Source: Bacillus sp. SORGH_AS_0510 (lineage in GTDB: Bacteria > Bacillota > Bacilli > Bacillales > Cytobacillaceae). From it: a stretch of 64,000 nucleotides of DNA. A program made the translations under genes and the position numbers. The notes under the pieces were generated by a model that saw only the letters and a program-made list of their open reading frames with translations, made no database searches and was not told the DNA's origin. Positions 16,535 through 24,887 of the stretch are shown here, piece by piece (the stretch's first letter is position 1; every line of letters begins with the position of its first letter). The DNA lies in assembly GCF_030818775.1 (NCBI RefSeq), contig NZ_JAUTAU010000001.1, positions 3,228,001 to 3,292,000 on the forward strand, given 5' to 3'.

Positions 16535-17248
16535 TTAGGTTTGTTTTACAAATATTTTTGAAATACCAAAGTTATCGTTAGTTGCTAATGATTGAATTAG
16601 AAAGCGTATGGCTTCGTGACCACTACTACCCAAGTCAAAGTAAAAAACATACTTATTTCTTATTTTCCTTATATACCTCATAAATTTTATAAAATGACCG
16701 CTTGATTTTTCTGCTTCAATGTTCCAACTTTCATAAGCTTGCTTTAGTGTATCAATTATCAGTTGTTTCTCCTCAACGCTTCCCTGTTTTCTTAGACCTA
16801 TTTCAAGAAGAATTTCGGATTCAATAAAACTAGAATACTCAACATCAAATGGAAATGTTTCAGAGTCAACTATAAATTGTTTTTTCTTGGACATTCTTTT
16901 TAATTCATCTATTGGAAAATCTGCACACCAGCTAAATGTTAAATCCAATTCAGCAACATTACTTATTGGGGAAATTCTCCTTCCACTTGGTGAACTCCAC
17001 CTAATTGAAGCATCCTTGGACATACTTCTCCAATCCACAATGGATACCAATGTATAACCATTTCCGTCTTTATCAAACAACACCTCAACTCCGTCAATAG
17101 TAAAACCCCAAATATAATTTATAAGTGGTTCACCTATTAACATACTACCGCTTTCATCCAGTTGTTTTATCATTTTTTCTATGAATGACGGGTGAAATTC
17201 ATTCCAATATGGAAACTCCACACTTAATTCTTTCTTTTTTCTCCCCAT
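16535..17248 (-). CDS. Hypothetical protein, 237 residues
   Basis: A soluble, acidic/aromatic protein with no signal or membrane helix. Visible blocks are FPYWNEFHPSFIEKMIKQLD, YTLVSIVDWRSM and the C-terminal IRKIRNKYVFYFDLGSSGHE. I do not recognise the family. ATG follows GGGAG at eight bases. It sits with a small membrane protein and an immunity-like protein in a decayed, IS-bounded region; orphan toxin-immunity genes look like this, but nothing in its sequence proves that role. Confidence 0.65.
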   Translation of the reverse strand: MGRKKKELSVEFPYWNEFHPSFIEKMIKQLDESGSMLIGEPLINYIWGFTIDGVEVLFDKDGNGYTLVSIVDWRSMSKDASIRWSSPSGRRISPISNVAELDLTFSWCADFPIDELKRMSKKKQFIVDSETFPFDVEYSSFIESEILLEIGLRKQGSVEEKQLIIDTLKQAYESWNIEAEKSSGHFIKFMRYIRKIRNKYVFYFDLGSSGHEAIRFLIQSLATNDNFGISKIFVKQT

Positions 17249-17325
17249 TTAAATATCTCCCTTAAAAAACAAGTGAATAATCGTAAGATAATTATGCCTT
17301 AATTTCACATCCAAATAAATTGGTT

Positions 17326-17535
17326 TTATTTTTCCTTAATCCTTGTTGCACTATCCTGCACCGTTAGTCGAAGAAGACTTTTAAAAAAAAACACTATCAA
17401 TATCGAAATTATTAATGATTGTGCAAATGTGATTATTACATCATTTTTCCAGTGTGCTTTTGAATAGGGACTTAAAGCTCTCGCAATGAGGAAACTACAT
17501 ACCCATATGCTTAAGAACGTAAAAACAACTCCCAT
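17326..17535 (-). CDS. Small two-helix membrane protein, 69 residues
   Basis: The start ATG follows AGGGGGACAAAA at normal distance. Helix 1 is about residues 2-18 (VVFTFLSIWVCSFLIA) and helix 2 about 34-52 (IITFAQSLIISILIVFFF). The last 17 residues (LLRLTVQDSATRIKEK) are encoded by a copy of the dispersed palindrome at 17342-17382, which suggests that the element inserted into or near the gene end. Family unknown. Confidence 0.6.
   Translation of the reverse strand: MGVVFTFLSIWVCSFLIARALSPYSKAHWKNDVIITFAQSLIISILIVFFFKSLLRLTVQDSATRIKEK
17342..17382. repeat. Degenerate dispersed palindrome, copy 3
   Basis: CTTGTTGCACTATCCTGCAC followed by CGTTAGTCGAAGAAG; it overlaps the 3' end of the small membrane protein gene. 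Confidence 0.5.
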
Positions 17536-17582
17536 TTTTGTCCCCCTAATGAGACAGTTTTATTTATCTATATTTTAGTATT

Positions 17583-17617
17583 TTATTGAACTATCCTGCT
17601 TTGTTACTTCAATAAAG
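17583..17617. repeat. Degenerate dispersed palindrome, copy 4
   Basis: TTATTGAACTATCCTGCTTT followed by GTTACTTCAATAAAG; outer arms TTTATTGAA and TTCAATAAA pair well. Confidence 0.5.
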
Positions 17618-17678
17618 TTCAACTAAAAGAAGAAGCGTTAATCCTTCTCGGATCAACACCCCATTTGCATAATAAGTA

Positions 17679-18389
17679 TCACTGCATAAGTATTTTTGGA
17701 TAATTTTTTGCAGTTGCATTAAATTTACTTACCCCTAATAATTCTTGTGCCTTTTTTTCCAAATCAGCAATTGTTTGGTCGAAGGGATTATCAGTCAATT
17801 GTGTAACAATTCCCTTATTACTAAATTCCTTTATTCGTTCCCAAGGTATTTCATAAAATGAATTCCCATTATTTAAGTAATCTACAAAGACTTGAGAAAA
17901 GTAATTAAGCCAAAAGACACCTGGAATTCTTTCCTTTAATGTTCCTGTTATATGCTGCCTACTCACAGCCTCTTCTTCTGTAACATAGCCATAAATAGCT
18001 TCGAAACAGTCCACTAACCCTTCGAACAATGGCAATATATCTTTTTTTATTTGATTATATACTTTTTTATTTAAATAAATAGATATATAGTTCAGACTAA
18101 ACTCAGTCGGGTGCAACCACCAATGAGTTTGAAACCAATATCCCTTACTCTTTCCAACCATTCCGCCTGATTTACCAATCATTTTGTTGGTTTCGAAGTC
18201 ATATATTCCAGGTTCTGCTTTCGTCCACATACAAATAGCATCCTCCAATGAAAATGACTTTTTTACTGGTTCGAATAATCCTACTTTTTCAATATTTAAT
18301 CCACTTTTGTCCATTAAATCAAAAAAACTTTTTGCGTATTTTTCAGAACCAATATGCTTATTTGAATAAATGTTTATAAAAATTCCCAT
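17679..18389 (-). CDS. Immunity-like protein, 236 residues
   Basis: A soluble protein containing WFQTHWWLHPTEFSLNYISI and PGVFWLNYFSQVFVDYLNNG, close to the pattern of Imm52-type immunity proteins of polymorphic toxin systems (remembered family pattern, not searched). If so, it would neutralise a secreted toxin from kin or neighbours. The start is ATG after GAGGTGG. No toxin gene is visible nearby, so it would be an orphan immunity gene. It is bounded by dispersed palindromes and the IS110 element. The function call is tentative; the gene itself is well supported. Confidence 0.6.
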   Translation of the reverse strand: MGIFINIYSNKHIGSEKYAKSFFDLMDKSGLNIEKVGLFEPVKKSFSLEDAICMWTKAEPGIYDFETNKMIGKSGGMVGKSKGYWFQTHWWLHPTEFSLNYISIYLNKKVYNQIKKDILPLFEGLVDCFEAIYGYVTEEEAVSRQHITGTLKERIPGVFWLNYFSQVFVDYLNNGNSFYEIPWERIKEFSNKGIVTQLTDNPFDQTIADLEKKAQELLGVSKFNATAKNYPKILMQ

Positions 18390-18460
18390 CGTACCACCTC
18401 AACATAAACAGCCATTTCCTTTATTTTTACTATTTCTATATTCAAATATTAAAGTCCTTC

Positions 18461-18494
18461 TTCTTGAACTAAACTGCTACGTTCGTATTATAAG
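18461..18494. repeat. Degenerate dispersed palindrome, copy 5
   Basis: TTCTTGAACTAAACTGCTAC followed by GTTCGTATTATAAG, same left-arm pattern as copies 2-4, just before the IS110 left end. Confidence 0.45.
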
Positions 18495-18550
18495 GTTAGC
18501 CAGAATGCTAAATATTTCTGGTTGACCATTTTTTATTTGGTCTTATTATA

Positions 18551-18735
18551 TCAGTAGCCAGGGCAGAACGTAACTGCTCGTGGGGCTTTGACCCCGTCAA
18601 GTAAACCGTTCGCCCCCTACTTGTAGAAACATGATTGAGGCTGGTTGGGACGTAGATCTCGTATAACAAGCGAAGCTGTGACACTGCATGGAGGAATTAG
18701 GGGTACTGGCAAATTACTAGTTTAGGAGGAGGATT
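18551..18735 (+). ncRNA. Candidate bridge RNA region in the IS110 left end
   Basis: The stretch is clearly GC-richer than its surroundings. It holds GGCAG/CTGC (18562-18576), GGGG/CCCC (18582-18595, with an alternative partner GCCCCC at 18612) and CTAC/GTAG (18617-18626) pairings, then unpaired segments before the ribosome site GGAGGAGG. In IS110-group elements the left-end non-coding RNA binds the recombinase and guides target and donor choice (established for IS621). Exact RNA ends are not visible. Confidence 0.5.
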
Positions 18736-18739
18736 TAGA

Positions 18740-20057
18740 ATGAATCCAGTCGTTGGTCTGGATATTTCAAAAGGGGAAAGTCAAGTTCAAGCATTTTTAG
18801 ATAAAGGCAAACCATACCGCAAGAGTTTTAAAGTATCTCATACTGTTGAGGGGCTTAGTTATCTTGTAAAGTTTCTGGAGGAAGTGAAAAAAGAGTCTGG
18901 TAAGAAGCCTTCAATAATTCTAGAAGCTACAGGGCATTATCAAACTCCTGTTGTTCATTACTTGGAAGAACGAGGATATTTATTGATTATTATCAATCCG
19001 TTGATTTCATATAAGGCAAGAGGTTCAAGTTTAAGGAAAGTAAAGACAGATGCCATAGATGCCTATCTTCTTTGTGAGCTGTTCTATAAAGAGGAGTTAG
19101 AGCCTTATAAAAAGCGTGGTGTCCAATTATTAAACCTTCGTAATCTTACAAGACAGCATGAAAATATTACTGGAGTCACAATTCAAACCAAGCTTCAATT
19201 TCAGGCTGTTCTTGAACAAGTGTTTCCAGAATATAAAGGGGTTTTTGGCGATTTATATTCTGTGGTATCACTCTTAACACTCTCAGAGTTCCCCTCTTCC
19301 GAGGATATTATTAAAGCAAGTGAAGAAACCATTACAGACAAGATACATGAATTATGTAAAAGTCGATCAATCCGGTGGGGCAAAAGAAAGTGCGATTAAA
19401 CTTAAGGCTGCGGCAGCTCGTAACCCTTTTGAAAAGACAGTTTACCAAAGTCATATTTTAAGCCTTGGTATGTATATTGATATGATTCTTCAATACAAAG
19501 AGCACCTATCAAAGTTAGAGTCGGAGATAGATACCCTCGCTAAAGAAATTGAAGAATATAATATTATCAAATCTATCCCTGGTATCGGAGAAAAAATCGC
19601 TGCAACGATCATTTCAGAAATTGGAGAGATAGATCGATTTACTGATCCTAAAAAGCTGGTAGCTTTCGCTGGAGTTGATCCTAGTGTATTCGAATCTGGT
19701 AAGTTTACAGCCACAAAGAATCGAATAACAAAAAGAGGGTCTAGTAGGCTTCGTCACGCCTTATATATGGCTGTTCGTTGTGCCATTCGTGATTGCCGTA
19801 AAAAGAAAACAACGGATGAAATCATCCCTCGCAACAAGAAAATGCGAGAGTTTTACGACAAGAAACGTGGCGAAGGAAAACCCTTTAAAGTAGCTGTAAT
19901 AGCATGTGTAAATAAGCTCTTGCATTGGATATTTGCCCTTTTAAAGAAAAGAACTACTTTCCAAGATATATTTAGAACCAAAAATAAACTAAATAACACA
20001 AAACCTTCCAAAACCAGAATAACGGAAGGTTATTTGGCATGCACATTTTTAGTATAG
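18740..20057 (+). pseudogene. IS110-family transposase, +1 frameshift
   Basis: The first part (18740-19399) has the DEDD catalytic domain: VVGLDISKGESQ (first Asp), ILEATGHYQTPV (Glu), KTDAIDAYLL (Asp pair region). The second part, in the next frame to 20057, has the Tnp_20 domain with SIPGIGEKIAATIISEIG, FAGVDPSVFESG and the KRGSSRLRHALYMAV serine block. The frames overlap at 19320-19399 and the homology crosses near 19365-19380. ATG 18740 follows GGAGGAGG. As it stands, no full-length transposase is made unless ribosomes shift frame; no slippery heptamer was evident. Confidence 0.82.
20002..20031 (+). terminator. Hairpin at the 3' end of the IS110 gene
   Basis: AACCTTCC / GGAAGGTT with a 14-base loop, inside the last codons of the transposase. 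Confidence 0.5.
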
Positions 20058-20185
20058 CATGAGATATTTTAAGTTTTTATTGAAAAATATTGACAAACTA
20101 TTAGCTGGTTTACTTCAATACCACGTTTTCAATTCTATAATCAGGGCAATAATTCCTCTAATATAACCGAAATGGAGGAATTATT

Positions 20186-21014
20186 TTGTTATTATCAAAA
20201 GCCTGGGAATTATATGAATCGGACAAAAGGATTGAAGGCTTCTCTCCTCAGACATTAAATGCATATAAGCTCCAGTCCAAGTTACTGATTCAACACTTTA
20301 ACGATGTGGATATTCAGTCATTGACGACTGATCAACTGAAAGGATACTTAGCAAAATCCAGTGAACATCTAAAGCCATCAAGTTTAGCTCATCGAATTCG
20401 CTTTATAAAATCTTTATTTCGTTGGTCACACGAGGAAGGGCATTTACCTAGAAACCCAGCAGCAAAAATAAAAGAACCAAAACAAGGTAAACGGATTCCG
20501 AAGTTTCTAACGGAGAGAGAAATTGAACATTTAAGGGAAGCCTGTATAAATCCAATGGAAAAGGCATTATTTGAATTTATGTTTTCAACAGGTTATAGAA
20601 TAGGTGAAATTGTTTATCTAGATAAAAATTGTATTAATTGGTCAAATCGTTCAGCCATTGTGCTTGGAAAGGGTGACAAGGAGAAAGAGGTATACTTTAA
20701 TTTACGATGTGAAATCTGGCTTAAACGATACTTAAACCTTCGCCAGGATAAAGATCCAGCTATTTTTGTTACTGAACGGCACCTAAATAGGATGAGTATT
20801 GGACAGATGAGGTACATCATAAAACGAATATCAAGTCGGGCAGGAATTAACAAAGAAATTCAACCTCACCAACTACGCCACACACTTTTTGAACAACGAA
20901 GCTCCCATTGATGTTATTCAAAGTTTATTAGGACACGAAAAAAACGAGACTACAAGGATTTATGCTCAGTTATGCGGGAGCCTTAGAAGGGAGTTTTATA
21001 GAAAATACTTTTAG
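20186..21014 (+). pseudogene. Tyrosine recombinase/integrase, internal deletion
   Basis: A XerC/D-like site-specific recombinase. The N-terminal SAM-like core-binding domain (about residues 5-90) and most of the catalytic domain are intact: Arg in FSTGYRIGEI, Lys in LGKGDKEKEV and the HQLRHT box. After RHT the frame breaks and a stop follows at 20909-20911. The C-terminus continues in another frame as NNEAPIDVIQSLLGHEKNET and TRIYAQL, holding the second His and the catalytic Tyr. About ten bases seem lost where YATHLL would be. The start is TTG after GGAGGAA. It probably marks a former mobile island. Confidence 0.8.
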
Positions 21015-21168
21015 ATTGGTTGGCAAAAGGCAAAGGATAACTTCGCTGCCTTTTCACTATTGCACCCTATAGTTTAAGTGATAATCTTCATAATCTTTTG
21101 TGAAGGAGCATATAAAAAAGACGCCTTCTTACTAAAGAAAAGCGCCCTTTTGTGGAATAAGAAAGGGA

Positions 21169-21206
21169 ATAGGATGCTCCAATTCTAAAGTAATAGAGCA
21201 TCCTAT
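21169..21206 (-). terminator. Terminator downstream of the SDR gene
   Basis: A perfect 11-bp stem (ATAGGATGCTC / GAGCATCCTAT) followed on the minus strand by TCCCTTTCTT. The gap 21015-21168 shows only a weak AAAAGGCA/TGCCTTTT hairpin. Confidence 0.6.
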
Positions 21207-21254
21207 TGTTATACGTTTGTTAAACTTTTATACAATATATAAAATAGAAAAATA

Positions 21255-22049
21255 CTAAAAAATAGTCGGTACCATTCCCCCATCTATACGGATAGGAGAA
21301 CCTTTAAATGCGGATGCATAAGGACTACACACAAATGTAGCTAGTCTACCTATTTCAATTGGCTTGATAAATCGTTGTATTTCAGATTGAGGTAGGTTTG
21401 TAATCATAAATTCTTTCTCTTTTTCTGAAAAAGTCATATCAGCATTAGGGTAAATACCCTCAATTATTTGGTGAACATTTTCAGAGAGTGTTGGTCCTGG
21501 CATGATTGTATTGACTGTAACTTCTGTCCCTATTGTTAATTTAGATAAGCTTTTTGACAATGATAATAGCATTGATTTTGTCATACAATACTGAGGCATT
21601 TGTCCTGAAGGCATGATTGCTTCTTCACTCGCAATAAAAATAATGCGACCATAATCGTTTTTTATCATTTTAGGTAAATAAAATTTAGATAATCCATTTG
21701 CAGCAAGAACATTAGTACGGAAGTATTTTTCCCATACTTCATCGTCGATGTCCTCGTATTGCATAATTTCATAAATACCCATATTGTTAACTAAAATATC
21801 AATAGTGGGGTATTTTTTAAATAAAGCTTCTCTTTGTGTAATATCGACAATATCGGCTGTAGCATTTTGAGGAGAGGTAGCCGGGAAATCCGATTTAATT
21901 TCATTTACAATTATTTCTACCTCTTCATAATTTCGTCCATTAATTAGTACATTGACACCTTCTTTGGCAAGTTCAATGGCAATTGCTTTACCTATACCTT
22001 TAGTTGATCCTGTAACTAAAGCTGTTTTATTGTTTAATCCCATATCCAT
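21255..22049 (-). CDS. Short-chain dehydrogenase/reductase
   Basis: A 264-residue NAD(P)-dependent oxidoreductase of the classical SDR type. The Rossmann motif TGSTKGIG is near residue 13, the NNMG motif near 88, the catalytic Ser is in FIASEE and the Tyr/Lys pair is in YCMTK. The substrate is unknown. ATG 22049 is preferred (GGAG nine bases upstream, usual family start MDMGL); ATG 22064 is also possible. It lies downstream of, and in the same direction as, the AraC-type regulator, so the two likely form a regulator-enzyme pair that arrived together. Confidence 0.88.
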   Translation of the reverse strand: MDMGLNNKTALVTGSTKGIGKAIAIELAKEGVNVLINGRNYEEVEIIVNEIKSDFPATSPQNATADIVDITQREALFKKYPTIDILVNNMGIYEIMQYEDIDDEVWEKYFRTNVLAANGLSKFYLPKMIKNDYGRIIFIASEEAIMPSGQMPQYCMTKSMLLSLSKSLSKLTIGTEVTVNTIMPGPTLSENVHQIIEGIYPNADMTFSEKEKEFMITNLPQSEIQRFIKPIEIGRLATFVCSPYASAFKGSPIRIDGGMVPTIF

Positions 22050-22175
22050 AATACATTTCTCCATTTCATTTACCTTTTAATAATAAGTTAAAATAAACAG
22101 GCTTCTACCCTTTGAGGTAATAATTAGGTTTTTCTTTCTTAATATAGTGTTAATAAAATTCCTTTTAAGACAAAG

Positions 22176-23189
22176 TTAATTTATCGAGTTTGTACCTAAA
22201 TGTTCAATTCGCCAATTTGAGGGAGTATCACCTTCCCAAATGCGGAAGGCGCGGTAGAACGAGTTCTGGTCTTCATATCCAATCATGAAGGCTACTTCTT
22301 TAATATCGAACGAGGGGTTTGCGAGGTACTCTCGAGCTAACTCATGTCGGACTTGTGTCAAAAGATGCTTGAAGCTCGTGCCTTCGTCAGTAAGGCGTCG
22401 CTGCAAGGTACGATCGCTCATCCCAAACTCGCTTGCGACAGTCTGAATGTCAGGGCGCCCTCCTGTTAGGCTACGTTTCATAATCCACTTGACCATTTCT
22501 GTGATTGAGCGACTGCGTTGCTGCTCATCCAACGATTTGTCTAATACGGGAGTCAGGATCTCCAGCAACTCTTCGTTGTACGAGACAAAAGGGAGGTCCA
22601 GATCTCCTCGATGTAGCGTCAACCTGTTACATTTTGCACCAGTCCGGATTTGGCAGCCGAAGTAAGCTTCAAGTGCCTGTTTATCGCCCATTGAGTGTGT
22701 AAATTCGACAAATTTTGCCATCAAAGGTTGGCCTGTGCCCCTCCGTCCAAGCTCCAAAAGAAATGCCAGAGTGATCCCAACCAGCATCGGTGGACCTGGT
22801 TGCTCGGTATACAACCAATCTAATTCAATTGTACAGTTCTCATCTCCCTCGGTGATACGTATGCTTTCAGGGGGACACATTTGTTTGTACCGTGCCATTC
22901 GTTTCAGAGCGTCACGGTAATCACGAGCATGGTAAGTCGCTAAGACTGTGGGTGGATAATGTGCTGTTTCAAAGACGGTCGTAAGCTTGATAATTCCTTT
23001 GGCAGTGTCATCAATGAGATCCGAATAAGCCTGCCAAATTGCGAAATATTGGTCGGTAGTGACAAATGGGTCAGTTATAATGGTGAGCGGTAGTCGTGCT
23101 TTTCGAGCCACTTCGTGGGGGGCAATCCCTAATTGATGTATGCCTGCCCAAAATCCTACCGGCATTTTTATACGAGTATGAGACTTCAT
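22176..23189 (-). CDS. AraC-family transcriptional regulator (arabinose-binding-like N-domain)
   Basis: 337 residues. The N-terminal ligand domain is of the type common in proteobacterial OruR/virulence regulators (GFWAGIHQLGIAPHEVARKA near the start). The C-terminal double helix-turn-helix (about 235-330) has PDIQTVASEFGMSDRTLQRR and DIKEVAFMIGYEDQNSFYRA. ATG follows AAAGGAGGATCC. Base use is visibly more GC-rich and richer in CG/GC codons than neighbouring genes, suggesting transfer. It probably controls the SDR gene just downstream. Confidence 0.88.
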   Translation of the reverse strand: MKSHTRIKMPVGFWAGIHQLGIAPHEVARKARLPLTIITDPFVTTDQYFAIWQAYSDLIDDTAKGIIKLTTVFETAHYPPTVLATYHARDYRDALKRMARYKQMCPPESIRITEGDENCTIELDWLYTEQPGPPMLVGITLAFLLELGRRGTGQPLMAKFVEFTHSMGDKQALEAYFGCQIRTGAKCNRLTLHRGDLDLPFVSYNEELLEILTPVLDKSLDEQQRSRSITEMVKWIMKRSLTGGRPDIQTVASEFGMSDRTLQRRLTDEGTSFKHLLTQVRHELAREYLANPSFDIKEVAFMIGYEDQNSFYRAFRIWEGDTPSNWRIEHLGTNSIN

Positions 23190-23797
23190 AATGGATCCTC
23201 CTTTAGCTATCTACACATTCACTAGTTTTGGTTGTGATAGTGTTCTGCCTAGTTAACGGGACAGATATTATATTACCTATTCAATGTAGCCTTGTAACTA
23301 GCAAAGGGCGACATTTTACTAGCCAACTACGTCGAATAAATCCGTTAGTTATAGGTACCATTAACGTAATGGAGCTGCCGTTTATACAGGCAGCTTCATT
23401 AAAAGACACCCTAAATAATCCTAATTACCTAAGTCGTTTAAATATGTTTTAGTGTTTTGTTATTTGCACCTACACATCAGAAAGCCAATCATTATAATCT
23501 TGGGCTTAATTGATCTTAGCATTAAAATAATTTACCTGGAATCAATATGGCTATACTTCACAATATGGCCATATTGTTAAAAAACAGCTAATGACAATTG
23601 TTCAACTAAACTCCGTTAATACAATAAGCACTGCTTGCCAATTTTGCATTAAATATAAATGTATATTCAGTTTTTCATTAAGGAGCATCCAGTCTGAGAA
23701 AAAATACAAAAAGAAAAAGATTTAATCATTCCCCTAACTACTCAGACCTAAACTTGCAACGAATAATCAATAGCATTTAATAAAATGATCTGTAAAA
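23190..23797. other. Intergenic region without a supported gene
   Basis: It holds a hairpin GGAGCTGCC/GGCAGCTTC (23371-23397), a partial palindrome CAATATGG/CCATATTG (about 23540-23580) and a dispersed element copy (23598-23634). A 74-codon frame at 23228 has no ribosome site and no recognisable content. TTAAGGAG at about 23679 is not followed by a usable start codon. Confidence 0.6.
23598..23634. repeat. Degenerate dispersed palindrome, copy 6
   Basis: TTGTTCAACTAAACTCCGTT followed by AATACAATAAGCACTGC; left arm and CCGTTA core match the other copies. Confidence 0.45.
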
Positions 23798-23831
23798 AAG
23801 GCGAGTGCATGAAATGATGCTCCCGCCTTAA
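23797..23831 (-). terminator. Terminator of the helical-repeat gene
   Basis: Stem AAGGCG...GCAT / ATG.GC...CGCCTT, followed by a T-run on the minus strand, right after the stop at 23833. Confidence 0.7.
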
Positions 23832-23832
23832 C

Positions 23833-24294
23833 TTATATGGAAAAAATGAAATTTAAATCCTTTATCAAACTTTCTTTTGCACTTTCAACCTTAACTAGCT
23901 GTGCATATTCCATTGCAAGGTTAAATTGATCCTTTGCCTGTTCATCTTTTTCTAAAAGTGCATTAGCCCGACACAGAGCTTCATAAGCATAACCAATATA
24001 GAATGGTTCAATCTCATTCTTCATACTGACTTCCAAACACCGTTCACCAAAATATAATGCTCTCTCCCCCAGTTGGGCAACGGCATACACTCTAGATAAT
24101 TGCCAATATCCAATCGATAGATTTTTTGCACTATGATCCTCTACTTGCGTCCAATGCCAAAACGATGTATGAGCAAGATGAATCATTTTCTCTTCCTCTT
24201 CCTTTGTTCTTTGAGGCAAATCGAGCAAGTCCCACACCGCATTAAAGCTATTCACAGCCAAATGTTTATGAGATAACGTTGTTGTAGTCATCAT
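23833..24294 (-). CDS. Conserved helical-repeat (TPR-like) protein
   Basis: A 153-residue all-helical protein. Two helix pairs (SIGYWQLSRVYAVAQLGERA, FYIGYAYEALCRANALLEKD and QAKDQFNLAMEYAQLV) look like tetratricopeptide units: small residues at fixed places and acidic turns. No catalytic motif. Its ATG overlaps the GNAT stop (ATGA), so it is translationally coupled to that gene. A decayed paralogue lies at 12875. Function unknown; the pairing with an acetyltransferase suggests a joint role. Confidence 0.75.
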   Translation of the reverse strand: MMTTTTLSHKHLAVNSFNAVWDLLDLPQRTKEEEEKMIHLAHTSFWHWTQVEDHSAKNLSIGYWQLSRVYAVAQLGERALYFGERCLEVSMKNEIEPFYIGYAYEALCRANALLEKDEQAKDQFNLAMEYAQLVKVESAKESLIKDLNFIFSI

Positions 24295-24752
24295 TCTTCC
24301 ACCTTTCTTTTTTCAAAATTACTAATATATAATCCTGGTACTACTTCAATGTCACTTAGGAATGTAAAGCCATTTTTCAGATATAAATTCTTCGCTGGGG
24401 GATTGTCTTTACCTGTTGATACTTTATAAACGGAAATTTGCGAATTCCTACTCTCTACTTCACTCAACAACTTCTGTGCAATCCCTTTTCGAAAATGGTC
24501 AGGATGCACAACCATTCGGCAGATCGTCAACTCGTCCTCATCTACTGAATAGGAAATCGCTCCTGCGAGTGACTTCTCTTCAAAATAACAGAGGAAGGTT
24601 TCCCCGCATTCTATTAATTCTTCCAAAGACTCTTTTAGTGGAGGGATTTCAAAAAAATTTATTAACTTTGCCTCTACTAGGTAGGACGCCCGTTGAAGCT
24701 CTAACAATTCCTTGGCTAAACCTATCTCTTGTAAATCAATCACTTTAATCAT
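24291..24752 (-). CDS. GNAT family N-acetyltransferase
   Basis: A 153-residue single-domain acetyltransferase that moves an acetyl group from acetyl-CoA to an unknown amine. The acetyl-CoA-binding motif A is RMVVHPDHFRKGIAQKLL (R-x-x-G-x-A loop) near residue 80. The C-terminal NPPAKNLYLKNGF strand-helix is typical for the fold. ATG follows GAGGGA. The stop overlaps the start of the helical-repeat gene. Confidence 0.88.
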   Translation of the reverse strand: MIKVIDLQEIGLAKELLELQRASYLVEAKLINFFEIPPLKESLEELIECGETFLCYFEEKSLAGAISYSVDEDELTICRMVVHPDHFRKGIAQKLLSEVESRNSQISVYKVSTGKDNPPAKNLYLKNGFTFLSDIEVVPGLYISNFEKRKVEE

Positions 24753-24844
24753 TCATTTCGTCCCTCTTCAACATAAATTAGTTTCTAACACAAGATTTTC
24801 TCTTCTCCAATTATTCGCTTTGTATTTACGGCTATCCTTCTTTT

Positions 24845-24880
24845 GTGAAAATAAAATTATCCCCCACTAATGTGAGGGAT
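24845..24880 (-). terminator. Terminator of the VWA-like gene
   Basis: ATCCCCCAC / GTGAGGGAT with a 4-base loop, followed by AATTTTATTTT on the minus strand. Confidence 0.85.
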
Positions 24881-24887
24881 TGAAATC

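Larger units (their letters stand above)
18545..20090 (+). mobile_element. IS110-family insertion sequence, frameshifted
   Basis: A DEDD (RuvC-like) plus Tnp_20 transposase gene preceded by about 190 bases of structured, GC-richer non-coding DNA and followed by only a few tens of bases. That layout fits the IS110 group, where the left end is long. IS110 elements lack terminal inverted repeats, so the borders given are estimates. The transposase is broken by a frameshift. Confidence 0.75.

Noticed and set aside
23228..23452. 74-codon frame on the plus strand
   Set aside because: No ribosome site and low coherence; it crosses a hairpin and looks like chance.
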